Assembly (NCBI RefSeq): GCF_022605725.1 | Contig: NC_065554.1 | Location: 7,397,100 to 7,461,099 of the forward strand | Reading direction: 5' to 3' | DNA length: 64,000 nt | DNA from: Anthonomus grandis grandis | Lineage: Eukaryota; Arthropoda; Insecta; Coleoptera; Curculionidae | In this document: positions 1-12,107 of the stretch, one piece after another | How positions within the stretch are numbered: position 1 is the stretch's first letter | How the letters are laid out: each line of letters starts with the position of its first letter | Made by a program: the position numbers and the translations under genes | The notes under the pieces: model-generated | Databases searched by the model: none | Told to the model about the DNA's origin: nothing | Seen by the model: the letters and a program-made list of their open reading frames with translations, nothing else

Positions 1-1555
1 GTTTTCTATCTGCCCTAGAAGTTTGTAACATGATCAACGGAACACCCTGTATCTGATGGTATTAAGTCTAATAAACATAATTTTTTTGAAACTGTTTTTA
101 AAATTTTTTACCTAAAAAAAATATTGTGAAGACTTTTACTTAAGGGACTTTTTTCACTTTGATTTCATGCTTTAAGTTCACATGTTCTTAGTTCGGAGTG
201 ACGGGTTTAAACTCAACTTAGAATTGCTAAAAAATTCCTATTTAATTTCCAAATGGTATTTTTTACACCTTTTGTGATATTTGAGAAGAACGCTACTACA
301 GGTTATTACCCGGTACTCCTTCTCAACTTGTAAGCGTTGTAGATTTTGTTAGATTTTATGTTATATACAATACACCGAAAACTGCTCTAAACCTGTGAGG
401 CTTTTTTAAAATCCATACTTTGCTACGCCGCGCCATCTGATTTATTATCCTCTTTAAGTCTAGTATGTTTGGTATCCATTTTGGGAAGATTATGTTACAA
501 ATTCTAATCAGTTTCATTTCATCTATATGTGTTAGCATCTAGGGCTAACTATTTATTGTTTCAATATTTGGTTGCTGTTTTGTCAGCCACCCTGCAGATA
601 TTTCAATAAGGTAAATTTAAAGTATTCACGGATGTCAAAATTGATAATTCTAAATATTAAATTTATTGTGAATAGGTCATTCTATAGATGGCTCATGTAA
701 ATATTATTAGAAAAACTATAAATGTTATTATTTTGACAACTCAGAACCAAATATTGCACCCAGTATTGCCTATATATTAAAATTATTGCCTTTACAGGAA
801 ATAGGAAACTAGGATCACCATTAGCATTCAAGCTTTAAACACTAAACTAAGCTTTAAATACCATACCAACATTGCCTCTGAATTGAAATTCCATTTTGAA
901 TAATTTAATATTTTTAGTCAGTCACTGTTGCAGTTTATAGTAATTGTTTGCAACTAATTGATCCTGCAAGATCTACAAAGCAGCAGCAATTTTTATCAGA
1001 AGTAAAATATTATTTTATGTATCTTGTGTGAAATCTCAAACATATAAAAATTAAAAAAGAACAAACAATATGCACGGAAAAAAAGAACATTTTACAGAAC
1101 TAAATAGTAACCCACAAGTTTTGTTTTCAACATTTAAATATTTAAATCAAGAAAAAAAGGTTACCTAAGAAAATCCATATAATTTGTAAATTTAATACTA
1201 AAATGTTATTTTTAATCATGAACAAAAATTACTAGTTTATCGTAAACTTAGATACCTTAAAATTATTAATTTTTTTAATTGACCTAAAAGATAAAGTTTT
1301 TAAAACAAATGTACATTTGTTGAACGAAAACTGAACTGAAATTAAACAGAATAATAAAATATCAATAAATATTTCATTATTTGTTATGTGTAACGTAAAT
1401 AAATGTAACTAAATTATTTTTAATTAATTAGATTTATCTCAACATATGTGAAATTTAGCAAAGAGCAAAACTTTGAAGAGTAAAACATTCTTATTCCTAG
1501 AAAATCAATTTGAGTCTGCTACTTTCTTTAAATACTATAATAGAATCATACTTAC
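1..1555. other. AT-rich, no recognisable gene
   Basis: No convincing exon on either strand. A terminal-repeat-like ACACCCTGTA (43-52) resembles the outer tip of the mariner-type repeats seen elsewhere in the window and may be the end of an element cut by the window edge. The rest is AT-rich sequence, presumably intron of the cuticular protein gene. Confidence 0.5.
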
Positions 1556-1786
1556 ATTTTTATGACCTGGAAATGCAGCAGGTGGTGCGTATGTACTAGA
1601 AATTGGTATATGGTACAATCCATTATCACCATTATGTAAAATATGAGCCTTCACTGTTGGTGGCACAGCGGTTGATGTATACCGAATTATTGGCTTTCTG
1701 TAAACAGGTGTCGATGCCGTTGTCGATTCATATCCAGGATGGACATAATCTTTCGTATAGTGTTGGACATTCGGAAATTGACGTCC
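1556..1786 (-). CDS. Cuticular protein gene, downstream internal exon
   Basis: A 77-codon open exon on the minus strand. It starts after a CTTTAG acceptor (1788-1787) and ends before a consensus GTAAGT donor (1555-1550). Both junctions are phase 0, matching the neighbouring exon. The translation is low-complexity, rich in Pro, Tyr, His, Thr and Val, with segments such as YVHPGYEST and YAPPAAFPGHK. This suits the extended tail that flanks the chitin-binding domain in insect cuticular proteins. The intron separating it from the upstream exon is only 57 bp, a typical short insect intron. The open donor means at least one more exon lies further left; none could be recognised between 1 and 1555, so the 3' end is probably outside the window. 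Gene membership is inferred from phase, strand and composition. Confidence 0.8.
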
Positions 1787-1843
1787 CTAAAGTGCAATCG
1801 CAAATATTAATTTGCTTTTTAAAGACCTACTTATAAAATTTAC

Positions 1844-1993
1844 CTGAAAACGATGATCCAAACTGCCACTATAAACGTATTGGGGTCTTGGTGTTTGCGA
1901 CAGTGAAATATCTATGTATTTTACTGGTATTTCTGTTGGGCCACCTTGTTCTAATACCACCACATCCTGGTTATTTAGTGGATTGATAAGTTG
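1844..1993 (-). CDS. Cuticular protein gene, internal exon
   Basis: A 50-codon exon on the minus strand. It lies between a TTTTTAG acceptor (ending 1994) and a CAG|GTAAAT donor (starting 1843), phase 0 at both ends. The peptide begins QLINPLNNQDVVVLE and ends near YVYSGSLDHRFQ. It is not a known catalytic domain but a hydrophilic Pro/Tyr/Gln/Val-rich linker, as expected C-terminal to an RR domain. Its upstream partner is the exon at 7716-7905, across a 5.7-kb intron filled with LINE and Penelope debris. Its downstream partner is 57 bp away. Codon use is regular and there are no stops, unlike the surrounding TE relics, which supports a live host exon. Confidence 0.8.
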
Positions 1994-2289
1994 CTAAAAA
2001 TGTATTTTAATATTATATTTATTTAAATTTTTTGAATGATAATAATTTCATTTTGAGCATATCTACGCCTATAAAAAAATATAAAAGTAAAAAAGGACAT
2101 CCACAAAGACACTTTCTTTAATTTAAAAAATTTGCCCATCTCAAATGTTAGCGCGCTAGGTAATCCTAATGGCACAATATTATATCAAGAACCAGTTTGT
2201 CTTAACAGTCTTGGATCCTTATTGGCTTAGATTCTTAGAAACTAAAGAATTAAACGCAAATTAAAACTGGCTTTGGTGGTTTTATTGTA

Positions 2290-2750
2290 GGCCTACTGTA
2301 CGTCTTTGTTGAAAGAAGAGAGAAGCAACCCTCAGATCAACGAGGGCGACGACATGGCTGAGGAATGGTCTCCCAATCATTCCAAAGAATGAACGGGGTG
2401 TTCCGAGAATTCTGCGGTGTATCAACCAGTAATCAGGACAATTTCAAAATATTGCCTCATTGCCTCATCTTCGTGGTAGCATGCCCTGATTAGCGGGCTC
2501 CTACTTAGTTTAAATTTCAACAAACGTCTATTGAAATGACATGATCAGTGAAGATGCATTACTTCGGTTACCAGGCATACTTTCCCTCTGGGAGCAAGAA
2601 TTTGCGACTTGCCTCCGATTGACGTTGCATGTATGGGTATCAAAACACGATTATGTAGAATCCTGATTAACTCTGTGGTGTTTGCAATAGTCAGACCTAC
2701 AGCAGACTCTGGTACAAGTGATTTCACAACATCTATTGGGCAAATTTTTT
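2290..2750 (-). pseudogene. LINE ORF2 C-terminal remnant (RNase H/zinc-finger tail)
   Basis: Read on the minus strand this resembles the C-terminal part of Jockey/R1/Loa-type ORF2 proteins. A stretch CHFNRRLLKFKLSRSPL leads into RACYHEDEAMRQY, which corresponds to the cysteine/histidine block at the end of such polyproteins. Next comes a degraded FSEHPVHSLE segment interrupted by stops. The upstream part (about 2560-2750) may be the preceding RNase H remnant. It lies in the cuticle-gene intron. It could be the distal end of the fragment at 5160-5410, separated by later insertions, but that is inference. Confidence 0.5.
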
Positions 2751-2916
2751 TTTTGTTTTTTTATTTTTTTTTATTTGCTTATATATTGTGTTTCTAATCT
2801 CACTATTTTGTTTATTATTGTTGTAAGTTTTAGAGTGTATGTATAGGTCCTAAGGTAATTTTATTTTATTTTGCGAATGGTTGTATATTAAACTCCCCTT
2901 TTAATTGTTTTTAGGC

Positions 2917-2955
2917 CCGATGATGTTCTGCTTATACACGGCGAAACACGTGTAG
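2917..2955 (+). ncRNA. Hammerhead-like motif of a Penelope-like element remnant
   Basis: CGATGATG (2919-2926), an unpaired-looking spacer, then GCGAAACACGTG resembles the CUGAUGA...GAAAC hammerhead core kept in terminal repeats of Penelope-like elements. The stem II pairing is weak here and no RT/endonuclease frame was found beside it. It is probably a decayed solo terminal repeat lying between two LINE remnants. The surrounding stretch 2760-3390 shows no other recognisable feature. Confidence 0.35.
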
Positions 2956-3390
2956 CCAACAAAATGTAATTATGAGACCGTGACATTGTTTTTTGTTTGT
3001 TTCTTTTAAAATTACCCTTACTGCAGTTATGTCTCTTGGTCCATAAGTTACCTTGTTTCTGATTAGTTAATCTTCCGCCAGGATTATGCTATATATTTCT
3101 GTTTGAGAAACAGTTGCTATAGTCTTTGCCTACTTGCATAACGGTTAATAGTAGTAGTGTGTGTCTCTCTAGTGTACACGACAGACCGAGCCTGCTGTAG
3201 CTTTAGAGCTTTTTAAGTATAGATTAGTGATGTTTAGTATTCGATTAGTACCATTGCTGATGGTATAGTATTTTTTAATGCAAAGATTGACGGAGCAAAG
3301 TCAACTGAAGCCTCTAGCAAAGGAGAAGCGAGCACTCTATACGCCAATCTCCGTATTCATATCTATCCTAGAGAGCGAGCGACTTATTTA

Positions 3391-5150
3391 TTTATTTATT
3401 TATTTTATTTTTAGCAATACAGCCCAACAGTATAAACCACTTACAGAGCCAAATGTTACAATAATGTTTTAACAATTTTTAAGATATAATAAAGACATAC
3501 ACATAAACTATATTTTAATAATTTATAGCAAAAATATTAAGCTTCCTATATAAACATAAGCAACCACAAATTATAAACCAACAAAATGAATACCCTTATA
3601 CCTAAATCTCAAAGAAAGGAAAAAAACATAAACAATACAAACAGCAAAGTTAATTGGATAATCCCAAAAACGCTCTTACAACTTCAGCACCAGAGCCTAC
3701 AAATAAATCACAATATTGTGAGATTTTATTAGCGTTATTGCACATTACATATAGGGGTGAATATAAGAGTACATTCGTATTTGCCTTGCTACAGTAAAAG
3801 GTTTTAGTATTCCTAGAATTTAATCGTGGTACACAAAAATTTAATTTATCTAGCAATTCAGAACACATAATATCCGCATGCAAAATTCTATGCAACAACA
3901 CAACAGAGGTTTTGTTTCTCCTGAATTCAAGTGATTTAACGGAAAATCGAGTTAAAAGTAGATTATATGAAATGCCCCGTGGAGAGTAAAAACCATCAAC
4001 TTAAAAGGATAGATACTTAAGAAACTTTTGTTGAATTTTTTCCAATGAATGTTTTTATTGCTTCTATGTTATTAAAACTCCGACAGTTGCATACTATAAA
4101 GCCCAGCACCCTACCAGCGCGAACAGACAGACTCTACCTGATCCACAAAGGTTAATTTAGGGTCAAAGAATATACCCAAATCTGGAATGGATTTGGGTAT
4201 TTAGATTTGTTGATAAACTATATTTAAATGTAATTGGATTTTTTTTCCGTGAACAAGTAAGCACTTTACATTTCGAGACATTAAGATTTAATTTGTTTTT
4301 ACTGCACCACATACTAATACCATTCAAGTCATTCTGCAGAGAATAACAATCATTTATGTTTACGATAGTGGAAAATATCTTGAGTTCATCGGCAAATAGG
4401 AGTTTCTTATTGATAAGGATAATAATTAAATCGTTTATAAATACCAGAAAGAATAACGGTCCCAAGTTAGAGCCATGTGGCACCCCCGAAGATGCAATTT
4501 ATTTATGTGAATGAAAGCCCCTGTGAAAAACATTTTGTTTTCTGCCTTACAAATAACTTTCAAAAAAAGAGTTAAAATCAGATGAAAGCCCATAGCTTTG
4601 AAGTTTTTTTAAAGAAGACTATAATCCAATCGATCAAAAGCCTTAGAAAAATCCAGGTAAATTATGTCTAATTGGCTTTGTTTGTCCAATGCTTCCGCTA
4701 TATACTGAGTTACAAGGGTCAAATTTGTAACCGTAGATCTTCCTCTTAATAAACCATGTTGATATTCCGATAAATCTTTTAAGACAAATGGTTGAATGCG
4801 CATTTTTTCTAGTACCTTACCAAAGTTACACAGAATGGAAATTGGTCTATAGTTTTCAATAGACTCACGGTACCCACCCTTAAAAACAGGACATATGCGC
4901 GCCTCTTTTCATAGTTCAGGAAATTTTTTTATTGACAAGCAAAGATTGAATATTATTTTTAATGGTGTAATAATGGTATGCCTATAGTCTTTTACCAGAA
5001 AAGATGGAATACCGTTGTAAGTAAGACAATCTCATTAACATAAATGCCAGGTACAGCATCAGATAAAGCATTAACTTTAAATTTAGTTGGCGTGGTTTTT
5101 ATGGCTTCCATTATGTTGAGGAGTTAATAAATTTATATATGATATATTAT
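3391..5150 (-). pseudogene. Jockey/R1-type LINE, RT region to 3' tail
   Basis: A minus-strand non-LTR retrotransposon with a broken reverse transcriptase. Motif A reads DIIYLDFSKAFDRLDYSLL near 4620-4680, preceded by YQHGLLRGRSTVTNL. Further along, GSNLGPLFFLVFINDL corresponds to the PQG..LGPLLF block. LLFADELKIF near 4380-4400 is the active-site YADD degraded to FADE. Then comes CSKNKLNLNVSKCK. The strand-wise 3' end is the TTTA-repeat tract at 3388-3411, read as a TAAA-type tail. Several frameshifts and stops are present. It lies in the 5.7-kb intron of the cuticular protein gene and is antiparallel to nothing: both run on the minus strand. Confidence 0.8.
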
Positions 5151-5159
5151 GAATATATT

Positions 5160-5410
5160 TGAATATTATTTAGGTTCCAACAAATTATGACGTGATCTAC
5201 TTTACGACTACAGATAAATGTAGTGCCGTAGTTTAGCATAGGTTTTATAATAGTTTTGCACATGCACTATAATATATATATACTTTCTGAATTGCCTTAG
5301 AAATATGGAAGTTCCAGCGTAGTTTACTGTCAAGGTACTTGACTTTGATGAATTAGTTTAGCAAGGTACTCAATAGTAGGTATCATTATAAATGTTAGTT
5401 TTTTCTTTCT
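5160..5410 (-). pseudogene. LINE ORF2 fragment downstream of the RT core
   Basis: On the minus strand the peptide VKYLDSKLRWNFHISKAIQK matches the pattern of the conserved 'LG..LDSKL.W..HI' block found after the RT domain in many LINE ORF2 proteins. Stops follow. No intact frame exists. It may continue at 2750-2290 if the LINE at 3391-5150 is a later insertion. Confidence 0.5.
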
Positions 5411-7715
5411 TAATCTGGCACCATCCCAGTTTTTTTGGGGTTAATTGATAAGAAGTATTTCTCAACACCATTCCTCTGTTATTCGAATTTATCAGTTTAC
5501 AGATTCTTAAAGTCAGCTACACAGGCTGCAGATTATGTAGTACTAATCATTATTTATGTGGCCAATGAGACTATCCAGAACTATGTTTCGTAGAAGAACT
5601 TTTAACACCCCTTAGTGCTTGGTTATGCCTTAGCCTTTGGTTATCATGTTCTTATGTAATTTTCACGTTCTGCATCCTTATACATATACAATGATTCTTT
5701 TAGCAAGCATATTGAGAATCCACCCGATCAACTTCTCTACGGTGCTTCAGGTATTAAATGAGTGAAATTTTTTGGAAGATTGTTTTATCAGCAGTACCCA
5801 CAATGTGAATGAATATACCCAGCGTAGACTCTTTATCATCTAACGACCTTTTCACACGCCTGCAATCTGTTAATTTCCCAGAGATATATAAAGTTGGATG
5901 AAGCGGTTTAATTGTCAAGACTTTATCTATATCTTACATACATGAATAGCCTTTCAATAAATATTACAATAATTATAGATATTACGTAAAAGCAATAGGC
6001 TTATAGGACGCTAGGTTTTGGGAAGTGGTATAGTTCAACTTTTCTGAACTGAAATATATCTTAGCGCCAGAGACGCTTTACAAATCTTTACCTGATGCGG
6101 CAATAACTATTTCAGAAATGCCATCAGGTGCCTGACTATAATTTATCCTTATTTATTATCTAATCGGCGTAGTAGCCAATCTGCATCTGAGCATAAGTAC
6201 AGTACCTGCATCCAGTCCTTCGTAATATTAGGGGTAGTATCAGGAAAGTGTGTGATAAATAGAAGTTTCGTCCTATTAGCGATCTGAAATTTCACAGCAT
6301 GGGTCCAAAACTTGTTCAAGGCATTGCTGGAATTCTCTATTTTGCTACAATACATTCTTTATATTTGTATTTTTATTTGCCCTACAAACGATTAAGGTGG
6401 CTTTGATAGAGATACCAGACCTTCGGTATTCTTTACTCTATAAGAAGCTTTTCTTCACCTTGCCCTGAGGTAGACCAACTCTTGATACCGCGTTTACCGG
6501 AGTTTTGGTATTGCAGCCCATCAATAGGCATGAAATTTTTTATGGCTTTATGATGTCAGCTTGGATGTTACTGACGAACTGTTTAAATTTCTGGTCATTA
6601 TTGGATATTTTTACTTCTACCGCTTCTAAAGTGCTGTCCAGACTATCACGGTTAAAATCTGCGTCTGTCTGTTTAGGATCTTGGCATAGTAAAAGCTTAC
6701 GACATTACAGTTTTAGATCAAAGTTCTCCTGCAATGATAACTTTCTTGCACTCACTTTCTTCTGAATTTATTCCAACTAAGATTGTTCCCTTACTAAAAA
6801 CCGATATTGTAAACTGTTTTAGTGACTTCAGGGCCATTTTTATTTTTTCAATATTGTCTAAGGTTATTCAACTTAATTAAAAATTAAATTGTATACTTTA
6901 TCTAAAAGTTACTTGATGCCTTAAAATAAAAATTTTAATGACATTTATGAAAATTAATTTGGCATTAACGTTCAGGGGTCCCCCAAAGATCAATTTTGAT
7001 TCCACACTTAAATTTATTACTTTTACCTTTTGCTATGTTTTCTGCCTTATAGCTATCATTCTGTTAGTGAAGAACTAAACACTATATGCAAAATTACTAA
7101 ATACTATAATAAAATACTTCATGGTCAGATTTTTCTTTTGAAAATAAGATACAAAACGGCTTACTCTAGATCATAAATTATGAGTAAAAATATATTTTTA
7201 TGCGTATTTAAAAGTGTATAGGAGGCAGACGTGCTTTATATAATTCTAGACATTTTCTTAATCCAAAAACTAATATAAAGTTATTCTTCCATTTTAACGA
7301 TTAGGATGCTATTTATCTGACTGTGAAAAAATAAGAACTTCCAAAATATTGTCTAAGATATATGAAAAAATAAATATGAAATAGAGTATGATAGAGTAGA
7401 TATTAGTTTTATTCACACTCATATTATTAGTTTATAAAGATCGCTTGCAGAGCGGATGTCAGCACTCTTAATTGGCGATTTATTAGCATCATTATACCTC
7501 AATACGCAATATTTCAGAATTCTTTTACATATGATATGGTTTAGTCTTTAAGAGTTTACTTTCCGCTTTTAAGTTCCGCTCAATTTTTTTTTTTAATACA
7601 TTGATAATATTTTTGTGTTGAGATTTTTGTTCATTTCTTTCTTTTGAAACGTTTTTGCAATATGTAATAATTTTCTTTGTAACCCAACGATCCATTTTAA
7701 TACAAAAATACCTAC
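5411..7715. other. Intron sequence without recognised features
   Basis: AT-rich sequence in the cuticular protein intron. Short open frames exist but none carries a motif, a start context or splice sites that could be defended. Decayed LINE DNA is likely in 5411-6800, judging from the neighbouring fragment. Confidence 0.4.
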
Positions 7716-7905
7716 CTCTTCATGTTTCTCAGCTGCGTATTCGTAACTATTAACAGAACTTAAGCGTCCCTTGGTTACAATTTGTCTAACTGGGATTTGA
7801 GTGGGTAGCACTGATTGTGGTACGTATTGCTGTGCGGTAGGATTATGGTAATGTTCCTGAGATAAACCTTCTGGATCGACTTCATATCTAACGTCAGCTT
7901 TATAT
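7716..7905 (-). CDS. Cuticular protein gene, exon with end of RR domain
   Basis: A 190-nt exon on the minus strand. It begins after a CCCAAACAG acceptor (7907-7906) and ends at GAAGAG|GTAGGT (donor from 7715). Its first base completes a Gly codon split as GG|A with the exon at 7963-8129. The peptide starts YKADVRYEVDPEG, which is the C-terminal end of the Rebers-Riddiford consensus (Tyr/Ala/Val pattern after the DGR...V.Y.AD core). A Gln/Pro/Tyr-rich tail follows (QEHYHNPTAQQYVPQS) and runs to KHEE. The exon ends in phase 0, matching the acceptor at 1993. The two-part RR domain and the exact codon completion make the join convincing. Confidence 0.88.
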
Positions 7906-7962
7906 CTGTTTGGGAAAGTAAACTGTAGTAAGTGTTTAGAATTTAAAAATTTAAGAGCTTAC

Positions 7963-8129
7963 CCATTTTTATCTGCCTTATAGGAAACAATTTGCAATCT
8001 GCCATCAGGAAGTTTTACCCGATACTCTCCGTTTGTTGCTTTCGAACTCCTGAACTGCTGATGTGAAAAGTCATCTCCAGTGGCCTTGTCTAGCACTTTG
8101 TAGGCAAACGCATAATTTTTCTTTTGTAA
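7963..8129 (-). CDS. Cuticular protein (RR, chitin_bind_4), core domain exon
   Basis: A 167-nt exon on the minus strand. The acceptor is TTTTACAG (ending 8130) and the donor GG|GTAAGC (from 7962). It encodes 55 codons plus two bases: NYAFAYKVLDKATGDD leads into GEYRVKLPDGRLQIVSYKAD and KNG. This is the extended Rebers-Riddiford motif: aromatic residues at alternating positions, TGD, then G-Y-LPDGR-V-Y-AD. Proteins with this domain are secreted by epidermal cells and bind chitin in the exoskeleton. The signal peptide must lie in an upstream exon. It is followed by a 57-bp intron (7906-7962). RR-1 versus RR-2 type cannot be decided safely by eye. The exon opens in phase 0, so its 5' partner must end in phase 0. 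Confidence 0.92.
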
Positions 8130-9779
8130 CTGTAAAACATATATGAACAACTTTAAATTTGTTTTATTATTAATTACACAAGCGTTTTGGTATTTTAGTT
8201 TCGAACTATATATAAAATGTATACGTAAAATTGTAACTGTAATAGTTTAAAATAAACAAATATAAATTATTTCTAAAAATACTAACATACCAATTCAGCG
8301 TAATCAATCTATTTACATAATATTAATCTTATTTACATAATATTCTTTATATGTACATTTTCAGTTCAATTCAAAAAACCTTATTTTAAGTTAAAATTGA
8401 AAATAGTTGGTATAATGTTAAAAACTCTATAATAAATATAGCTTTCAAATTTCATTGCATGTTTTTAATATTTTTTTATTTTGGACATAAAGTGAGTAGG
8501 AATTTGTGTAAAAAAAAAGCATTTTTACCCATACCTGATTACTTTGCATCAAATAACACTAAAGAATTCAAAACACCAAAAATATATATAAATAATGGTA
8601 ATTTTTTTTACATTTAAATGAATTATTACAACTTTGACACGTCCCTGTTATTGTACAAACTTAACAGTATGTAATTGTGACAGCAATTCTGGATAATATT
8701 GTTCTAGGATATAATGACGGCCAAAAATATTGAGTCAATTTAGAAGTAGTAAAGGCTATAACTAGAAGAAAAGACCGAGAAATCTTTTATTATAAGAACT
8801 TTTTATCTTATTACAAAGAACATTTTATATGATTAACCTCATATAAAATTATTAATTAGTTTCTTAATTCCCAACAACATGAAGAGTATTTATAGTTTCA
8901 CAACATTTAAAAAATTTAATTTAATTAGTAGTAAATAGAAAGTATATTTTGTTATTAAGGTTCTTTTTTTTTTAGTGGTTAAAATATATTTGATTTCAAT
9001 GTTTTTTTGTAAAACCAGTTAGGAGCACAACAGATATTCGGTTATCAAGGTGCATAATTTGAAAATGTAGTATGTCTATGTTATGATTATATTCATGTAC
9101 CTGGATATATGAAATAAATAAATGTAAAATAAAAGAAAATACTCAAGACAGTTTTCTAGCAATTTGAAAAAAAAATTATTTATTTCAATTTTTTATTTTT
9201 CTAGGCATTTGTTCCTCCTCACTATCATAAGAACAACCAGAACTAAAACCAACAAAGATCAGGAATCATACCACAGTTTACGGAGGACATAACCTATTTT
9301 AAATGTAACCTGTTACTATTTGGTCTAAAAACCTCTTATATTACTTAATCTATGTATGTTTATAATTACAAGCTACCTATAACCCATAGATCAAGCTTGA
9401 AATATACATCACTTTTAGGTAAATTATACATACTGGAATTAAATTTTAATGGTGCAAAACTATCTAAGCTTACTAGTAAATTAATATCTGGGTTAATCCA
9501 TATTTCTGTAAAGTAAAAACAAAATCTTGTAACTTCCTTACAATTTTTGGGATGTTTTTCCAATAAATACAGGTAATCACGAATGGTGAAATTTTAAATA
9601 CATGCCAAAGTAGTATGATGACATTTATTCATAATTAATGTAATTTTATTTATTCAACGCTACCTGAAAGAGTGCACTCTAAAAGAGCATATTGTTATAT
9701 TATTACAGCTGTATAATAATGAGGGAGAAGGAATCTTTAGAAAGAAAAATCTTTAAGATATTAGCAAATGATAAAAACT
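8130..9779. other. AT-rich, no recognised feature
   Basis: This is the sequence upstream of the RR exon on the minus strand. No signal-peptide exon with a matching phase-0 donor was found, and no TE domain could be read. It is most simply the start of a very large intron. Confidence 0.45.
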
Positions 9780-10150
9780 CATAACCAGATAATCACCAAT
9801 AAGACCAACAAATAAATTAAATAAAAGTCCCACACCTCTGTGGCGCTCAATGAGTTGGATTTTATAAGATATAGTTGTCCCAGACTCTTCCTGCCAAAAG
9901 GCTACTAAAACAAACCTACCTCCACCCATATCAAATTATTAAATTAAAAAGAGTTGGATCAAAAGCCTTGAAAAAGTCTGTGTAAACCGAGCTAACCTGA
10001 ATCCCCTTCTCCTATGTTAAAATGCTATTGTTAAAATGTTTATAAATAGGTAAATTAGTAAAAGGTGATTTAAACCTCATAGAACACTGAGGGAAGTTTA
10101 TAAAACATTTACAGTCTCAAGTTTGATTGCTATTAGTTTGACTCATACAA
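9780..10150 (-). pseudogene. LINE reverse transcriptase fragment
   Basis: On the minus strand the stretch GIQVSSVYTDFFKAFD (about 9980-9930) is RT motif A, preceded by a degraded NLPIYKHFNNSI block. It continues to a frameshifted GLLFNLFVGLIGDY near 9800, matching the PQGS.LGPLLF..FIND block. Stops and frameshifts are present and no YADD survives. Clade cannot be assigned beyond Jockey/CR1/R1-like. Confidence 0.7.
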
Positions 10151-10755
10151 CCATTTGTATGAAATCTAGACTTCTAGAAAAATTTTAAGAATAATATTTG
10201 TTACTACATTGGCTTACAAAAAATATTGAAAATAAACCTCTGTTATACTTTAAAAATTTTGGGAATTCTTCTTTAATTAGTTTTCAAAAAATATCATTTT
10301 TAAGTTAACCAAAATCATAGAAAAATTAAAAAAACTGCTGTCCTGAACTAATATTAAATATTTGCTATTTGGCCGCATATGTGTCGATTATCAAAACAAT
10401 GCTTTTATTGGTTAAAGTTGACTTGGCGGAATATACAGCTGAACAAATTCTGCAGTTGGCAGGTTTGGAATTTAAATGGTAATTTAAAATCGAATGGATA
10501 ATGTACTTTTTAGAATTTATGAAAAAATACTATGCAGATAGGTAGACAATGGAATATTTCATCTATGACTGGTAATAACTCATTTATTCCTGTATAGTTT
10601 TTATACCCCTGACAAAATTTAAAAACTTTATTAAAACGTAAACTTTAAAAAATATTGTTTTCTTTTTTATTTTTATAAAATCTTTTCTAAAAATTATCTC
10701 ATATTTTTGGTGCTGCTTGAGGTCTCATATGCAGATAAATAAACTAAAAATATGT

Positions 10756-11900
10756 ATTCAAATTCAAATTCAAAATTATTTATTTTGCCAAAAGTAAAAA
10801 AATACATGTATCATTTAGTAACACATAATATATACAGTTGACAAAAAAGGACCAATTCACGATTACAAAACCGGTAACAGTGACCGCTGAGCGGGCGCCT
10901 GCGAAAAGACCCTTAACCTAATAAATAGCTACTATAATAAATACAAAAAATAAATTTAAAAAAAATAGTACATATAAAGTATGCAAAGAGAAATAAATAA
11001 AAAACTACTTAATAAAATAATTCCCAAAAAAAAAACAAAAAGACAAATTAAAAATAAGAGTTCTGAAGAGAATGGGAGCGCGCAGAAGGAAAACGAGTCT
11101 TGATGACAGTTAGATTTTAGGGATAAGTCAGGGCGTGGCAGAATATTAAAAACAATACGAAAAAAAAAATAAAAAATCAAATAAAAAAATCTCAACATCG
11201 AAATTATTATAATATTGATCTTATTTAAGTACTTAAATTTATTTATGTGACTTTTAAAACTTATAACCTAATCTGTTCTTCCAATAGGATCTTAGTTATT
11301 GAATTTTTAAAAAACAAAAATTTTGAATTCTTAAGGACTTGTGTCAAGTTATTCCACATTTTAACAGCAGTGTATGCAAAACTTTTTTCATAGCATGAAG
11401 TTCTATGGTGGGGTACAATATAGCTTTGGTCATTGGCGGTAGGCTGTAGCCCTAAAGTAGTTCTTGGAAGCGGTTTAAATTTTTCTCAAAGGTAGAGGGG
11501 TTTGCCAGTACTTATTACTCTGTGTATGAAACAGTAAAAATGTTGTTTTCGTCTGTTGACCATATTTAAAATTTTAAATTCATTTAGATAGGGCGTTATA
11601 TGCTCTGTATAAGATATATTATATGATAACCTCATACACCAGTTTTGCATCTTTTGAATGGACCTTTTAGTTACCAATAATAGCGAGTTACCATAGACAA
11701 CATCACAATAGTCAAACAGGGACAGAACCAGAGAATTACATAAAAAATATTTTTGTTTTTGAGGTAGATACTTTTTAATATAATTAATATTTTTAAGTCT
11801 TAAATATGCAGTGGAAAGTTTACTATTTATGTGTTGCTAAAAAGATAGGTCTGTGTCAAAAATAACCCCCAAATTTTTTGCATTTTGAACGACTGGTATA
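10756..11900 (-). pseudogene. LINE 3' region with (TTGAAT)n tail
   Basis: The plus-strand left edge is an ATTCAAATTCAAATTCAAA tract (10757-10775), i.e. a TTTGAAT-type 3' tail on the minus strand. Inside, VTKRSIQKMQNWCMRLSYN and YLNEFKILNMVNRRKQHFY (11677-11486) fit the C-terminal region of ORF2 in CR1/Jockey-like LINEs. The same tail and C-terminal pattern recur at 15375-16080, so both are copies of one family. No RT core is present: 5' truncated. Confidence 0.7.
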
Positions 11901-12039
11901 GTAAAAAAAATGTATATGAAATATATTTATATAAATATATTACAAGCTATTGTACTGTCAGTACGGTTTTTTATCATATAATTAAAAAAGAATTAAGAAG
12001 ATAAAACAAAAGTTTGATAAAAGTTATAAAAGTTATAAC

Positions 12040-12052
12040 TTTGTCAATAGTT
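12040..12052 (+). repeat. Target-site duplication, left copy
   Basis: TTTGTCAATAGTT is repeated exactly at 13350-13362 on the other side of the Penelope-like insertion. The right copy abuts the end of the element. Confidence 0.85.
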
Positions 12053-12107
12053 GAAAACATCTTGTCGGACTTGCATTGTCTTATTTATTTAATGTAACAC
12101 GACGTTT